From NCBI GenBank assembly GCA_050084515.1, contig CM114271.1, positions 22,878,001 through 22,942,000 of the forward strand: a stretch of 64,000 nucleotides of DNA. Direction: 5' to 3'. Position numbers and translations under genes: made by a program. This document shows, piece by piece, positions 11,641 through 21,539 of the stretch; within the stretch, counting starts at the first letter, position 1, and each line of letters begins with the position of its first letter. Origin of the DNA: Blasia pusilla. Its lineage: Eukaryota > Marchantiophyta > Marchantiopsida > Blasiales. The notes beneath the pieces were generated by a model. That model was not told the origin of the DNA. It was given only the letters and a program-made list of their open reading frames with translations, and ran no database searches.

Positions 11641-12930
11641 TCAGGTCTCGCCTCCAGCCGCTGCCTCAACCGCCTCGGTAGGCATGGGGCTCACCAACCC
11701 AACAGTTGTGATCAGTCGCGTCCTCAAACAACGCTGCTCAACTACTCCTAAGCTGAAAATCCATGTCAAGCAGTTCACGTCCATTTCTTGACCCAAGACA
11801 TGACGTCGTGATACCTCTGATAGTGACAGTATTGCCGTCACTCCTGTGGGGAATCCCATTGCTCGCTCTCGCTCATCGGCGTTGGGCTCCACCAACCTCT
11901 GTACTTGGTCATCCCAAACCAAGCCAGGTCCGGCCCTCTTGAATGCATAAGAAGCAGGAAAACTCACAAATGTGGGAAAGGCTGCTCGTGGCCTCCCAAT
12001 CCTGTTGACCATAGTCAACGGCGGTCGATCATCTAGCCTCACTACTTGTGATCGATGGCCTGGATCCAATATAAAATCCACCAACAAATTGGAGGGGCAT
12101 TCCACTCTTGCATATGCCCTTTGTAACACCTTGTGTGGTATCAAGTTGGTCCACCAAAGATGCGGGCGATGGGCTCGTGAACCCACACTCGCTACATCTA
12201 ACAACACTGCCGGGCCGATCCATGCGCGCACCTGATGTGCACTCGTCACCACGTGGGACCTCAAATCGCCCACAATTGGCACATTCTCCAAAATGTTGCA
12301 AGATCCGCATCATCTCCCAAAACAACCTGGACCGAGTGTCAACTTACCCGCTATCTCGTCCAACACTCGATTGGCCCTAACACGGCCAACCAACAATGAC
12401 CAAGTTTATGGTCCCTAACCGCTCCAAGTTTTGTGCCCCCAACAATGAAATGTCCCTCGGTAGGAAACTCTGGTAACCCTGAATGACATAGAAAAAGTCG
12501 AGGAAACGGAGTCGTAACAGCGCAACATGGTGACTTAAAGTGTGCCTCGCAACATCATCAATCTCCACATACAGGTATTCCTGCACGAGCACTCCAATGT
12601 GCAAAACTACAGCTAACTCAGTGTTGATCCCTCCAAAGAGATCCAACATCCGAATACCCTTCTTTGGAATGCACCACACAATTGGGATGGTGTCCAAAGG
12701 GGTCATAGCAACACTCTTGCCTACTTGGGATTCCTCTAACTTGTCACACTCTAGTGCAAACGTCTGGCTCCATACGGTTTGCACATGCTCAACGGCTAAG
12801 CATCGAAGCTCCTCAATCGAGCCCCAAAGCGGCACCTCTCCTCCACTAACTGATGCGGCTACCATGACACTCCTCTGCATAGAAATGTCAGGAACAGGAA
12901 TATCCTCTTCATGGACATGTCCCTAAATCA
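11641..12930 (-). pseudogene. C5-cytosine DNA methyltransferase domain of the retrotransposon polyprotein
   Basis: This domain would transfer methyl groups from S-adenosylmethionine to cytosine C5 in DNA. Motif I is visible as MLDLFGGINTELA (12652 downward). An acidic YVEIDD block matches motif II. Motif IV is LVIVGWPC, with the catalytic Pro-Cys near 12375, immediately followed by TAG where Gln is usual, then GQSSVG. Further down are RLFWEMMRIL, a target-recognition-like block (RAHRPHLWWTN) near 12170 and a late motif ERERAMGFPTGV near 11860. LGQ.MDVN follows near 11790. The NxxRLFxExxRIL-type spacing after motif IV recalls DNMT3/DRM enzymes more than DNMT1. At least two stops and frame changes make it inactive. 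It lies between protease and reverse transcriptase of the same polyprotein. Confidence 0.75.
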
Positions 12931-13593
12931 AATCACTAGGCCAAGTGATGGCACTGCTAAATGCTGCTAAGGTTGCCATCTCTCTTGGCCATTGCTCGAT
13001 CACTGCATCTGTGAATCGAACGGGTAATGAGCTAAGGCGCTCATCACCTGACTGCCATCTTAGTTTGTAGGACATTGACTCCTCCCACTAATCCAGGGAA
13101 AACCCCATCGGGTATAACACTGTTTCACCAACCAAGACGTCGTAGGACTCTGCATCAATCACTATCGCCTTGGCTCGCACCACAGACTCATCTATAGGAT
13201 GTCCCCGGTGAATCCTCACCACGACCTCCTATCGGGTGATATATTGTGTGGTACTTGCTCCAATCCAAGATGTCTGTATTCGGAATGGACAACGCTCCAC
13301 ATCGGCTCTCGTCAAACCCAATCTTCTCAATGACGCTTTCCCCAACATCAGGGGTTGCGCTCTTGAATCCAACAAGACGCGATGCGGACTAAAAGCTCTA
13401 CCTCCGGGACTCACCAACTAGAAGACCTCTCCTCGGTTATCCTGCAACACAACACCAGGAGAAGCCACCGCATGCTCTATCGCGGATCTAGCGGGCATCT
13501 CCGCCATCTTAGTAGCCGCAGCCTGCCATGAATCTGACCTGGACGGCCCGAGCATCCGCTCCAAGGGCAGGTCCATCACCTCCTCTACAATCA
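12931..13593 (-). pseudogene. Retroviral-type aspartic protease and linker of the methyltransferase element
   Basis: The - strand encodes VLLDSRAQPLMLGKASLRRL near 13385-13320. This is the active-site loop of LTR-element proteases, with Arg in place of the usual Gly of the D-S/T-G-A triad. CPF.IQTS.GA follows, and then VLVGE.VLYPMGF at about 13140-13090, typical of the protease and linker region in this kind of Ty3 polyprotein. The frame leads into the methyltransferase. The altered active-site triad and stop codons suggest it is dead. Confidence 0.65.
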
Positions 13594-13759
13594 CCTTTGT
13601 CGTGCGCATACACATCGCTACACAACATACATCGTTGTCATTGAACACACACACACAAACACGCACGATCCCATGCTAACTCATGGCATCCAAACAACGA
13701 GACAAGAAGTACTAAAATATCTCCAATAAAGTAAGATCCAATCTCTCTACACCATCTCA

Positions 13760-13970
13760 CACCATAGCTCTCAAAGATATGCACTCTCTCTCATGTCAAA
13801 CCAAACCCACTCTTCTAATGCGAGGCTTGGGTTACACTCACAAGGCAACGGACCATAGGTCCGCCGCCTCATGCCAAGAGATTCAACAAAGAGAGAATGA
13901 GCTCTCAAGCTCTTTCTCTTGGAGGTATACTCCCTTCCCTCTCCCAAGCTCACACAAACACAAGCAAGCA
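13760..13970 (-). repeat. LTR-family fragment (second copy)
   Basis: Sequence such as GAGAATGAGCTCTCAAGCTC, GAGGTATAC and a CATGCCAAGAG block on the + strand matches the repeat at 19370-19902. It is bounded by the two 85-bp direct repeats at 13641-13726 and 13972-14057, so it looks like a recombination product within the nested element. Confidence 0.6.
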
Positions 13971-14244
13971 CGGAACACACACACAAACACGCACAATCCC
14001 ATGCTAACTCATGGCATCCAAACAACGAGACAAGAAGTACTAAAATATCTCCAATCGCCCCCCTAGCTGGTGGTTAGGTCCCTCTAACTCCAGATAGCCC
14101 TTTATCCCTACCTACCACGATATACATCTCTAGGATGCTAAGAGCAGAAAGGTCGGGTGCTCATGTGGCCCAATCGTTAGTCGCCTTCCTGTCATCCATG
14201 TCATAAAAAAAGTCGGAATCAAAACCTACCTAGTATCTCCGCTA

Positions 14245-14390
14245 TGTACATCTGGGACACATCCATCGTCCCCAAGGAACCCTAGTGAGAGGTGGCGTCA
14301 GACATGCCATATGTCAACCTCTCGAACATCCATCGTAGACTAGCATCGTGACCGCACTACGGGAAAAACCACACAACATACAACGCAAGC
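14245..14390 (-). pseudogene. PHD-finger-like C-terminus of the nested element's polyprotein
   Basis: After the integrase, the - strand gives CMLCG, then LVYDGCSRG, a TGA at 14316-14314 where Trp is expected, then HMACLTPPL, then W and MCPRC near 14250. This is the C4HC3 ligand pattern of a PHD finger (CxxC ... C ... H..C ... W..CxxC) apart from the first-half Cys count, which I could not fully verify. PHD fingers bind histone H3 tails. In a retroelement this would be expected to guide integration or expression, which is inference. The in-frame TGA disables it here. Confidence 0.55.
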
Positions 14391-15690
14391 CCGTAGGAAC
14401 TACAACTAAGCTCGGATCTAATGTACCATCAATGTTAGGAAGGTGACATGGTGCACAATTACGCACATGGTCCTTGCATACCATACCATCGCGTCCCTCC
14501 AGCAAGAGAACATCGAATGGCCAAATGTCACGCACTCTCAAGATAGTGCGCCCTGCAGTCACATCCAACGTCCTCGGTGCCGTCTATTGCAAGTAGACAT
14601 AATCTCCCAGATGAAACCTCTGGATAGTTGGTCGATAACCATCACCCCGAATAGTCGCATACCTCAACGTACCCTGATGTTGCGCAATCGCCAAGTTCTC
14701 GAACGCCATGCGCATCACTCTCTGAAACAACTCAGCCCTCTGAGAACATGCTCGCATCCATACATATGGGTCATCAAGGTCCAGCACCTCACCAGCATCT
14801 CGACGAATGGCCACATGTAAATTTGGTTCTTGGCCATAAAGTAGCAAGTACGGTGAAAAATACGCTAAGGATGTCTGTCTGCTGAATCTGTATCTCATCG
14901 CCAACCACAGCAACTAGAGGTACCAATCTCCTAGGTGACCTCTCTTCAAGCCATACTTGCGTAAACCCCTCTTCACCATCTGCACAACTCTCTCCGCTAA
15001 TCCATCCGCCTCGAGATGATCTCGCGAAGTCGTGTGGTGGTCGATCAATGCCTGATCACACAAGGCTTGGAACTCACCGCAAAACTCGGTACCCTGGTCT
15101 GTCAACACCTGAGCCGATGCGCCATAATGACTCAGCACTCTGTCAAGGAAGGCATAAGATACTCCCTCACTTGCTTTGTCAAGCAATGCAACCAACTCGA
15201 TCCACTTCGAGAAGTGCTCGACCATCACCAACACATAACGACTGTGATGCTCCATCAAAGGCAAAGGTCCTGCAAAATCCAAACTCCATCTATACCCTAA
15301 GCCCATGATCAATAATGGATGCAAATATGGAGTTGGAGCATTGAACGATGCTCGGACCCGATCACACACCATGCATCTGGAAACAAACTACTGAACGTCA
15401 GTCTACATGCCTCGCCACCAATACTAAATCTGGAGCAAGCTGTATGTCCGGTTCATCCCAAAGTGACCCAACTCCTAGTGGGCATGCTGCACTAATCGTG
15501 CTCTCTACAAAGGATGTGGCACTAGGCGTACTCTACCATCCTCCCAAACCCTCAAAATATATATCCCCTCCCAACGGAACCGTCTGGCCCGCTGTAGGAT
15601 CCGATCCCGCTCTCTAGCACCCACGGTGCTCTTAACGCTGCAAGTACGAAGGTACTCTAAGACTACTCCATCATTATGAATATCTCGCAC
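14391..15690 (-). pseudogene. Ty3-type integrase (H2C2 region, DDE core, C-terminal part)
   Basis: Integrase would insert the element's cDNA. The - strand reads DIHNDGVVLEYLRT near 15685, then a degenerate H2C2 zinc region ending in CMVCDRVRASF near 15370. The catalytic core follows: WSLDFAGPLP (first Asp, about 15280), VLTDQGTEF (second Asp, about 15095), and ADGLAERVV (Glu, about 15000). Open pieces are 14914-15372 and 14584-14913. Tyr-rich C-terminal sequence (FHLGDYVYLQ) lies just before 14584, like the chromatin-side domain of Ty3 integrases. The three catalytic acidic residues are intact, but stop codons break the frame and reverse transcriptase is missing. Confidence 0.75.
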
Positions 15691-15759
15691 CTATCATCTC
15701 CTCACTCCCCTCGGGATCCAAGGACTCTACACTAGACCTCGCCATCGAAGTCTCCACAC

Positions 15760-16095
15760 TCTCAAGCTCTCTCTCTTGGAGGTATACTCCCTTCCCTCTC
15801 CCAAGCTCTCTCCATGGTAACCTATTCTCCCAAGTCACCTCCTTGGCTCTTGACCTGATGTAGGAGGTCAAGGGCCGCTTACCAAAATTACAAAGTCGAT
15901 CATATATTCAAATGGTACTTACCTAAAATAGTAAGTTTCTCAATATGGCTCCAAATGAGCCAAAACAAAGGGTAAACCTGCTCTCTCAGGTTTCTCGGGG
16001 TCTTAGCAAGTCATCCTCAACCTAGTGAGTGTGTTCTCCACTATTCACAAAGGCGCTTTACTAGATCTCACCGATCTATCCTAAAAGACGTGACA
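15760..16095 (-). repeat. LTR-family fragment, start of the nested element
   Basis: About 335 bp match 19560-19902 closely, from CTCTCCATGGTAACCTAT through ATGGCTCCAAATGAGCC to GATCTCACCGATCTATCCTA on the + strand. The - strand copy begins TGTCACGTC at 16095. It breaks off inside the LTR near 15760, where pol sequence begins. Confidence 0.7.
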
Positions 16096-16100
16096 CCTTT

Positions 16101-17620
16101 GAACGTGATGCAGGAACTCCAACTCCACGCTCACATAGTGTAGCGGCCAGTCGAAAAGCCTCGGCGGGCGTACCTCCCAATGTCATAACATCGGAAGTAG
16201 AAAATAAAGGAGCGCGGTACACAATGGTGGCCGCCCCCAACAACGTGCTCGACACTGGCCCCTCTTGAGCATCAACAATAGGAGTTATCGCACTCGCTTC
16301 TTCCCTCGCCCTCTGTGCCTGCACACCAACAACATCACCAACTCTCCAAGAACTCTGATCAGGACCCATTGATGGGGTCCTCATCGCCTCGGAAAATATA
16401 AAAGATGGAGGAAGCCTAGTCTGTTTCCTAGATTCCCCTCGCTGTGGATCCAACTCTGCGGCAACTCCATACGTTACATTTATGGTGCCCTCAATCTGGG
16501 TAACCTCGCACATCCAACCATCATCCTCCATATCTCTGCTTGCTCCATATGATGTCTATGCCACGGCTATGGCATCGGGTAATCTCAATGCCATAGCAGC
16601 AATCTGCTTATGTAGCTGATGTATGTGAGCAGCCATCCTAGTCTCACGCCCGACATCTCCCTCGATGCGTTTAGATGATGGGACTGTACCTCCTCCATGG
16701 GCAGCTCCACCACCTTGTCGAGAAACTCCAGCTCCTCATCCCCCAACAGACCACCTGGTGCATGATCTCTAGCCCACCCAGATTGGCTACCCGCTCTGGT
16801 GCCCTCTATGGCCCTCGGTATGGACGTAACTCTAGATGTAAACAGAAATACCTAGCCTATGTATGACCATACCTCTGACAATAGTCAGACTGATAACCTC
16901 CTTGTGCAGTACCATCTCCTCCTCCATGCTGAGGCATACATCCATGACCCTAACGAGTGCAATCACGTTGATGATGGGCTCCACCACATGACCAACAAGT
17001 AATCGTAGGCGGCTACTGCTAAGCTGCATATAAAGGCGCAGGTCTCTGTGGAACGGCCTCCCGATATCCTCCCTGAGCTCGTGGTGCCACAGTCAACCTA
17101 TCTCGGAGTCCACGTTATTGCACACGTGGTGCAAACAATCATGACTACTCTCGCCTAGAACCCATGGTGGCTACGCTCTCCTCCGCCATGTTACGCTCAA
17201 TGTTCTCGGCAGTCCTAAAAACATCTCTCAACCTAGGGGAGGTGTTCATAAGAAGCACCACCTCCTGCACCTATGTCCGCAACATCCGGTCCAGCATCGC
17301 GTACCATGATTTGATAGCCTGAGCCTCTGTCACCCCCTGAGTGATGTTGATCAACCGGCACAAGCGAGTGTAAGCCTCACGCAAACTCTCACCCGGGCGC
17401 CTCTGGAAGTCGTGGATGCTCCGCAACTTCTCCGTGCGTACCCCCTGGTAGCTCGCCCTCAACTCAGCGCAGAACTCAACCACGGGGTTGAACTTGGGAC
17501 GAACGCGATTAGATAGTGCAATTGCTCCAATACGAGTGACCCCTCCTAAAACATCACTAGTGGAAGAGGAAGTAGCCTCTCCAGACTCCTCCTACCCATC
17601 TGGGAACGGCTCCGTCCATG
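16101..17620 (-). pseudogene. Gag with zinc knuckle of the methyltransferase-bearing LTR element
   Basis: On the - strand, 17271-17483 encodes FCAELRASYQ, then DFQRRPGESLREAYTRLCRL, a Retrotrans_gag-type capsid segment. About 300 bases on, near 16985-16945, a CWSCGGAHHQRDC motif (CX2CX3HX4C) is a zinc knuckle for RNA binding. A 151-codon open frame (16531-16076) then runs to the insertion point of the nested element and continues in frame at 13593. Capsid and knuckle lie in different frames, with stops, so the gene is decayed. The start is not identifiable. Confidence 0.65.
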
Positions 17621-19369
17621 ACATATAGTGTGGGTCATAGTAGAGTCGCCATGCCTCAATCTCCTGGGCATATCTGTGGGAGAACTCATGGTAATCATCC
17701 ATGGGCGTCCCCTCTAAATGTTAGAATATACCGTTCCATGTTGTAAACGTTTTGAACTCTCTAGAGTTCCTAGCCCGTTGTGAGTCACACCAACTCTACA
17801 ATGAAGTCGTGTAGCTCTATGGTGCCTACAACACCTACAAACCACTCCTGGTAAACCCTCCACAGCTACTCTTAGGTCCACTACCTCGCCTCTCAAAATC
17901 CTGAAAGGATGCCGTGATGGCCCTCGTGCCCCTCTCATACGATCACTCTCAATCTCGCGAGTAATCCCTCAATCACTCAAACTAAACATGCGGCACTCAA
18001 TCTACACTCTCTCACTGAGACGTGTGTTGTGCGGCAACAAGAAGCATGGTGTGGAAAATCAACTGATCTATCCTCTCATCGATAAACCATCCTCAACTCT
18101 TGACATCCCACACAGGTCTATGTCCCCTAAATCCATACATCATGGATGCTCCTAGCATGAGCACGAAACCCAATATCCCAAATAACTTCCCAATACCCAA
18201 AGATTCCTCTCACGTGCAGGGTAAGAGACGAGAATGGGTAACTTGACAATAATGTCAATGTCACTCCTCGACAACTGCAAATCTCGACCCCGACTCAATC
18301 GTGAAGACAACACCTCCAATCAGCAAGTCGTATTCCTCATGTACTGATGCTACTCAAACCTCCTCGATGTGCGGTGGAGGTCCAACCGTCCGGTGCGGCA
18401 TTGGCCGCATGGAACGGCTACAAACGGCACGGCACTCGAGAATGGGGTGCGGCACTTGGCAGCATACCCTCCTCGATCAAAAATTCACACGCTCTGCTCC
18501 GTAGGGAAGGAGCGGCTCCGCGATCGAGACGGTGTGGTGCGGCCACGAGTGGCACGGCACAACCATCGGTGGCGTTGTGGATACGGGTGTCACGGCACGG
18601 TACTCGATCATCGTCAAGCGGCTACCAATCACAACATAGAAACATGAAATGAAAACTCAAACACCATAACCCGAGGTCACCTACCATCACTGGTTGATGA
18701 CGAAACTTCGATGACGGTGGCGGCAAAACCAAAGAACGTGGTGGCGGCATAAGTTAGAGAATCAACGGTGGTCGTGGAAGACCCTCCACTCCGTAATGGG
18801 CGGCAATGGCAACCAAGGACGACAACCGACGAACGCGGCTCTAAGCAGCGCTAGGCAACGGCGACGGCCGATGGTGGATAGTGGACGGTGGACCGTTGAC
18901 GGTGATGGTTGACCATTGATGGTGACGTCCGACCAATGATGGTGATAATTGACCGTTTACGATGACGATGACGGCGACGGCGGCGGCCGTCGCCGGCGTG
19001 GTGGCTTCTTTAGGGTTTGAACAATTTAACCCTAAAAATTGCCTAGCAATGGCAGTTTTGCAATATTGACCATAATGTTTTAATTGCAACTCCAAATTGC
19101 ACAACGTGCACAACTTCATGATGTACAAGGCCATCAAACAATATTTTGAATCGAACTTTCCAATAAAAACTGAAGGGGACTGTTGTAAGGCCAAATGTCT
19201 CTTTCTCCTACACAAAATTTGGCAGCGCTTCCGCGCACCACTCTTCCACACTAAAAATTGGCAAAGGAAACATCACAAGTAAGCGGCTCTTGCTGTGGTG
19301 AGCACTCCCATGAATTTCTGAACAGGGAATATGATCCCCAACCTGAAAAACCAGCGAGTGACTAGCGAG
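17621..19369. other. Leader region of the LTR element or unrelated DNA; GC-rich low-complexity segment
   Basis: No coding domain is supported. From about 18370 to 19000 the DNA is GC-rich, with short imperfect repeats of ACGG/CGGC and GATGGTGA type. Open frames there on both strands have compositions typical of repeat-derived noncoding sequence. Confidence 0.45.
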
Positions 19370-19902
19370 CTCCCCCATGAAACTCTCTCACTCACTCATT
19401 CTCTCTCACAACACCATAGTTCCCACATGTGTGCACTCTCACATGTTTCTTTCAATGTCAAACCAAATCCACTCTCCTAATGAGAGGCTTGGGTTACACA
19501 AACAAGGCAAGCAAGACCATAGCTCCGCCGCCTCATGCCAAGAGGTTCAACAAAGAGAGAATGAGCTCTCAAGCTCTCTCTCTTTGAGGTATACCCCTCC
19601 CCTCTCCCAAGCTCTCTCCATGGTAACCTATGCTTCAAAGTCACCTCCTTTGCTCTTGACGTGATGTAGGAGGTCAAGGGCCACTTACCAGAAATATAAA
19701 GCTGATCATATAGTCAAAATGATACTTACCTAAAATAGTTAGTTCCTCAATATGGCTCCAAATGAGCCGAAACGAGAGGGAAATCTGCTCTCTCAAGTTT
19801 CCGAGGGCCCCAGCAGGTCATCCTCAACCTACTGAGTCTGTACTCCACTTCTCAAGAAGGCACTCTACTAGATCTCACCGATCTATCCTAAAAGACATAA
19901 CA
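19370..19902 (-). repeat. LTR of the same family (candidate 5' LTR)
   Basis: The - strand begins TGTTATGTCTTTTAGGATAG at 19902 and matches the repeats at 15760-16095 and 13760-13970. The lower boundary, near 19370, is where the match to the 13.76-13.97 kb copy fades. I could not confirm a CA terminus or a primer-binding site after it. Confidence 0.55.
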
Positions 19903-20401
19903 CTATGGATTTAAGTGATTTTTGCAAATTGCTACTTGCGGAGGCACAAAAGAAAGGCGAGCCCATCCTGCGGAAATAATAACACACCAAACGAACATAC
20001 ACAACATTTCGATCATTGAAGTATCTACAACGTAATTTCACTCCATTCAAGATCATTCAACATGTCAATACTTGGGCACTTCATCATACACTAATTTCAT
20101 TCACTCTACTTTTACAATTCCAATTATTTTTGCAAACTTGCTATTCCATTGAATCTTATAGATATGCGTGATTTTTGGAAGGTTCTCTTTGGCCAAGCGC
20201 AAAAACGGGCCGTTCATTTGAGAGAATGGAAATTCTCAAACTAAAGAAGAGGACTTACCATCAAGGATATGAAAAGAATAATGAAAGTCCTTCTAGTTCA
20301 ACTATCTCTACTTTGGGGGCCCAACCCAGTTCAACTATTCTAAATATTGAGATTTCAACTATACAAAGTCCATTCACGAGGTTAGATTTGGATGCCTTAC
20401 A

Positions 20402-21439
20402 TGTCGCGGCCCTCATAACCAAACGAACACCAAATAGGTGCCCAAAAAAACATCAGAACTCCAGTGGACTCATGCTACGATGATCGCGCTTTGGAGAGGC
20501 ACAATCATCATAACGTGAGATGAAAGGCACCAATCTAAGACAAAACGCAAAACAAAGTTTTTTGTTTCATGCATTGGTGGTTGCGACCAAAAAACCTAGA
20601 CCAAACGAAAACCAAGACCTGAGATGAGTTGAGTCTTAGAAGGTTAGTTACCAAAGAGGTGAGAACGAGTTTTGGCACACGACAAGCGTTCGGGGAATTG
20701 GACTGTGTTTCTAACCATAACGTTTAGCTCCAAGATGCATTTGGGACAAACAAGATCGCATTGAAAATATTATCTCAAGACGCTTCCAACGCACCAAAGA
20801 TCTCAGCAAACGCATAACTACTAGCTGAGACGTTTTTTTGAAAACTACTATGAGAGCAATCGAGTTAAGGGCCAATCTGAGGGGCCCGATTTTCTTTTCC
20901 GAAAGTTAGGGAGACCCCGGAGATCCCTATAAGCACTGGTAAGGGGGAGTCTCTCCAATATATCTTGGAACACAAATCCCACTTTGAGCACCAAACGGTG
21001 TCTCAAGGGCATGGGATGGACCCAGAGTTTGGCGTTGGAACTTGAAACCCAAACCTAAGCCAAGAGAGTGGATTTCATAAGCCACACTTGGATTCCGACC
21101 CGTGATTCATTTTGTGTGAGTCTAGGTTAGGGACTCATTGGATGTCCATCAGACAGTTGGAACCGCCAGGCACGAGAGGTCGTTTGATGTTCGTGGATCG
21201 ACCAGAAAGTCTGTCCCAAGTCTTTCAAGACTTGCTTGTGTTGTAAACTGTGAAACTAGGAAGGTTGAGCTTGATGGGAGGCCGAGTCAAGAACTCGGCA
21301 AGTTAGAACAGCTGATTGATCCAGACCCGACTAACATCAGTGTGTGTTTGGATGTAGATCAACGTTGAGAGCGTGACCTACTGAACGCACGCTTCCGCAA
21401 CAACAAAGATTAACGTTCAAGGAGAGTGGGAGCACATCA
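20402..21439 (-). repeat. Solo LTR (family shared with 40661-41700), 5-bp target duplication TTACA
   Basis: The repeat starts TGTCGCGG and ends CACATCA on the + strand. It is flanked by TTACA at 20397-20401 and 21440-21444. Its reverse complement aligns over its length with the solo LTR at 40661-41700, sharing for example GTCACGCTCTCAACGTTGAT. Length is 1,038 bp. No internal domain or second LTR is present, so LTR-LTR recombination has removed the rest. Confidence 0.8.
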
Positions 21440-21539
21440 TTACATCTGCTTTCTTTTTATACATGTCCTTTCCTAACTCTTCAATATTCATTTCTTGTTT
21501 TGGTCTCTTTTTTCTCATCTATTTATATTCTTTTAGATC

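Larger units (their letters stand above)
13598..16095 (-). mobile_element. Nested, internally deleted LTR retroelement (integrase-PHD)
   Basis: The - strand starts with TGTCACGTCTTTTAGG at 16095, nearly the same start as the LTR at 19902. It ends near ACGACA at 13598. Flanks carry the same CCTT(T) on the + strand at 16096-16100 and 13594-13598, a 4-5 bp target duplication. Excising the insert restores the reading frame of the host element. The interior holds only the end of pol: zinc-binding region, integrase and PHD finger. Gag, protease, reverse transcriptase and most RNase H are absent. An 85-bp segment is repeated at 13641-13726 and about 13972-14057, and LTR pieces lie at 15760-16095 and 13760-13970, so both LTRs are rearranged. 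Confidence 0.6.
11284..19902 (-). mobile_element. Ty3-type LTR retrotransposon with a DNA methyltransferase domain (truncated)
   Basis: Read on the - strand, coding remnants follow one another as gag (about 17.6-16.1 kb), protease (13.6-13.2 kb), C5-cytosine methyltransferase (12.9-11.6 kb) and the start of reverse transcriptase (11.47-11.28 kb). The order is interrupted by a nested element at 13598-16095. Removing that insert leaves the reading frame continuous across the junction (Ser-Lys at 16101 to Val-Ile-Val at 13593). The element is cut off within reverse transcriptase at the boundary with Helitron A, so its RNase H, integrase and 3' LTR are missing. The 19370-19902 repeat may be its 5' LTR, but the 18-19.4 kb leader is uncertain. 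Confidence 0.6.

Noticed and set aside
18301-18652. Overlapping open frames in the GC-rich segment
   Set aside because: Three frames are open together, with no domain and biased composition, as expected of low-complexity DNA.
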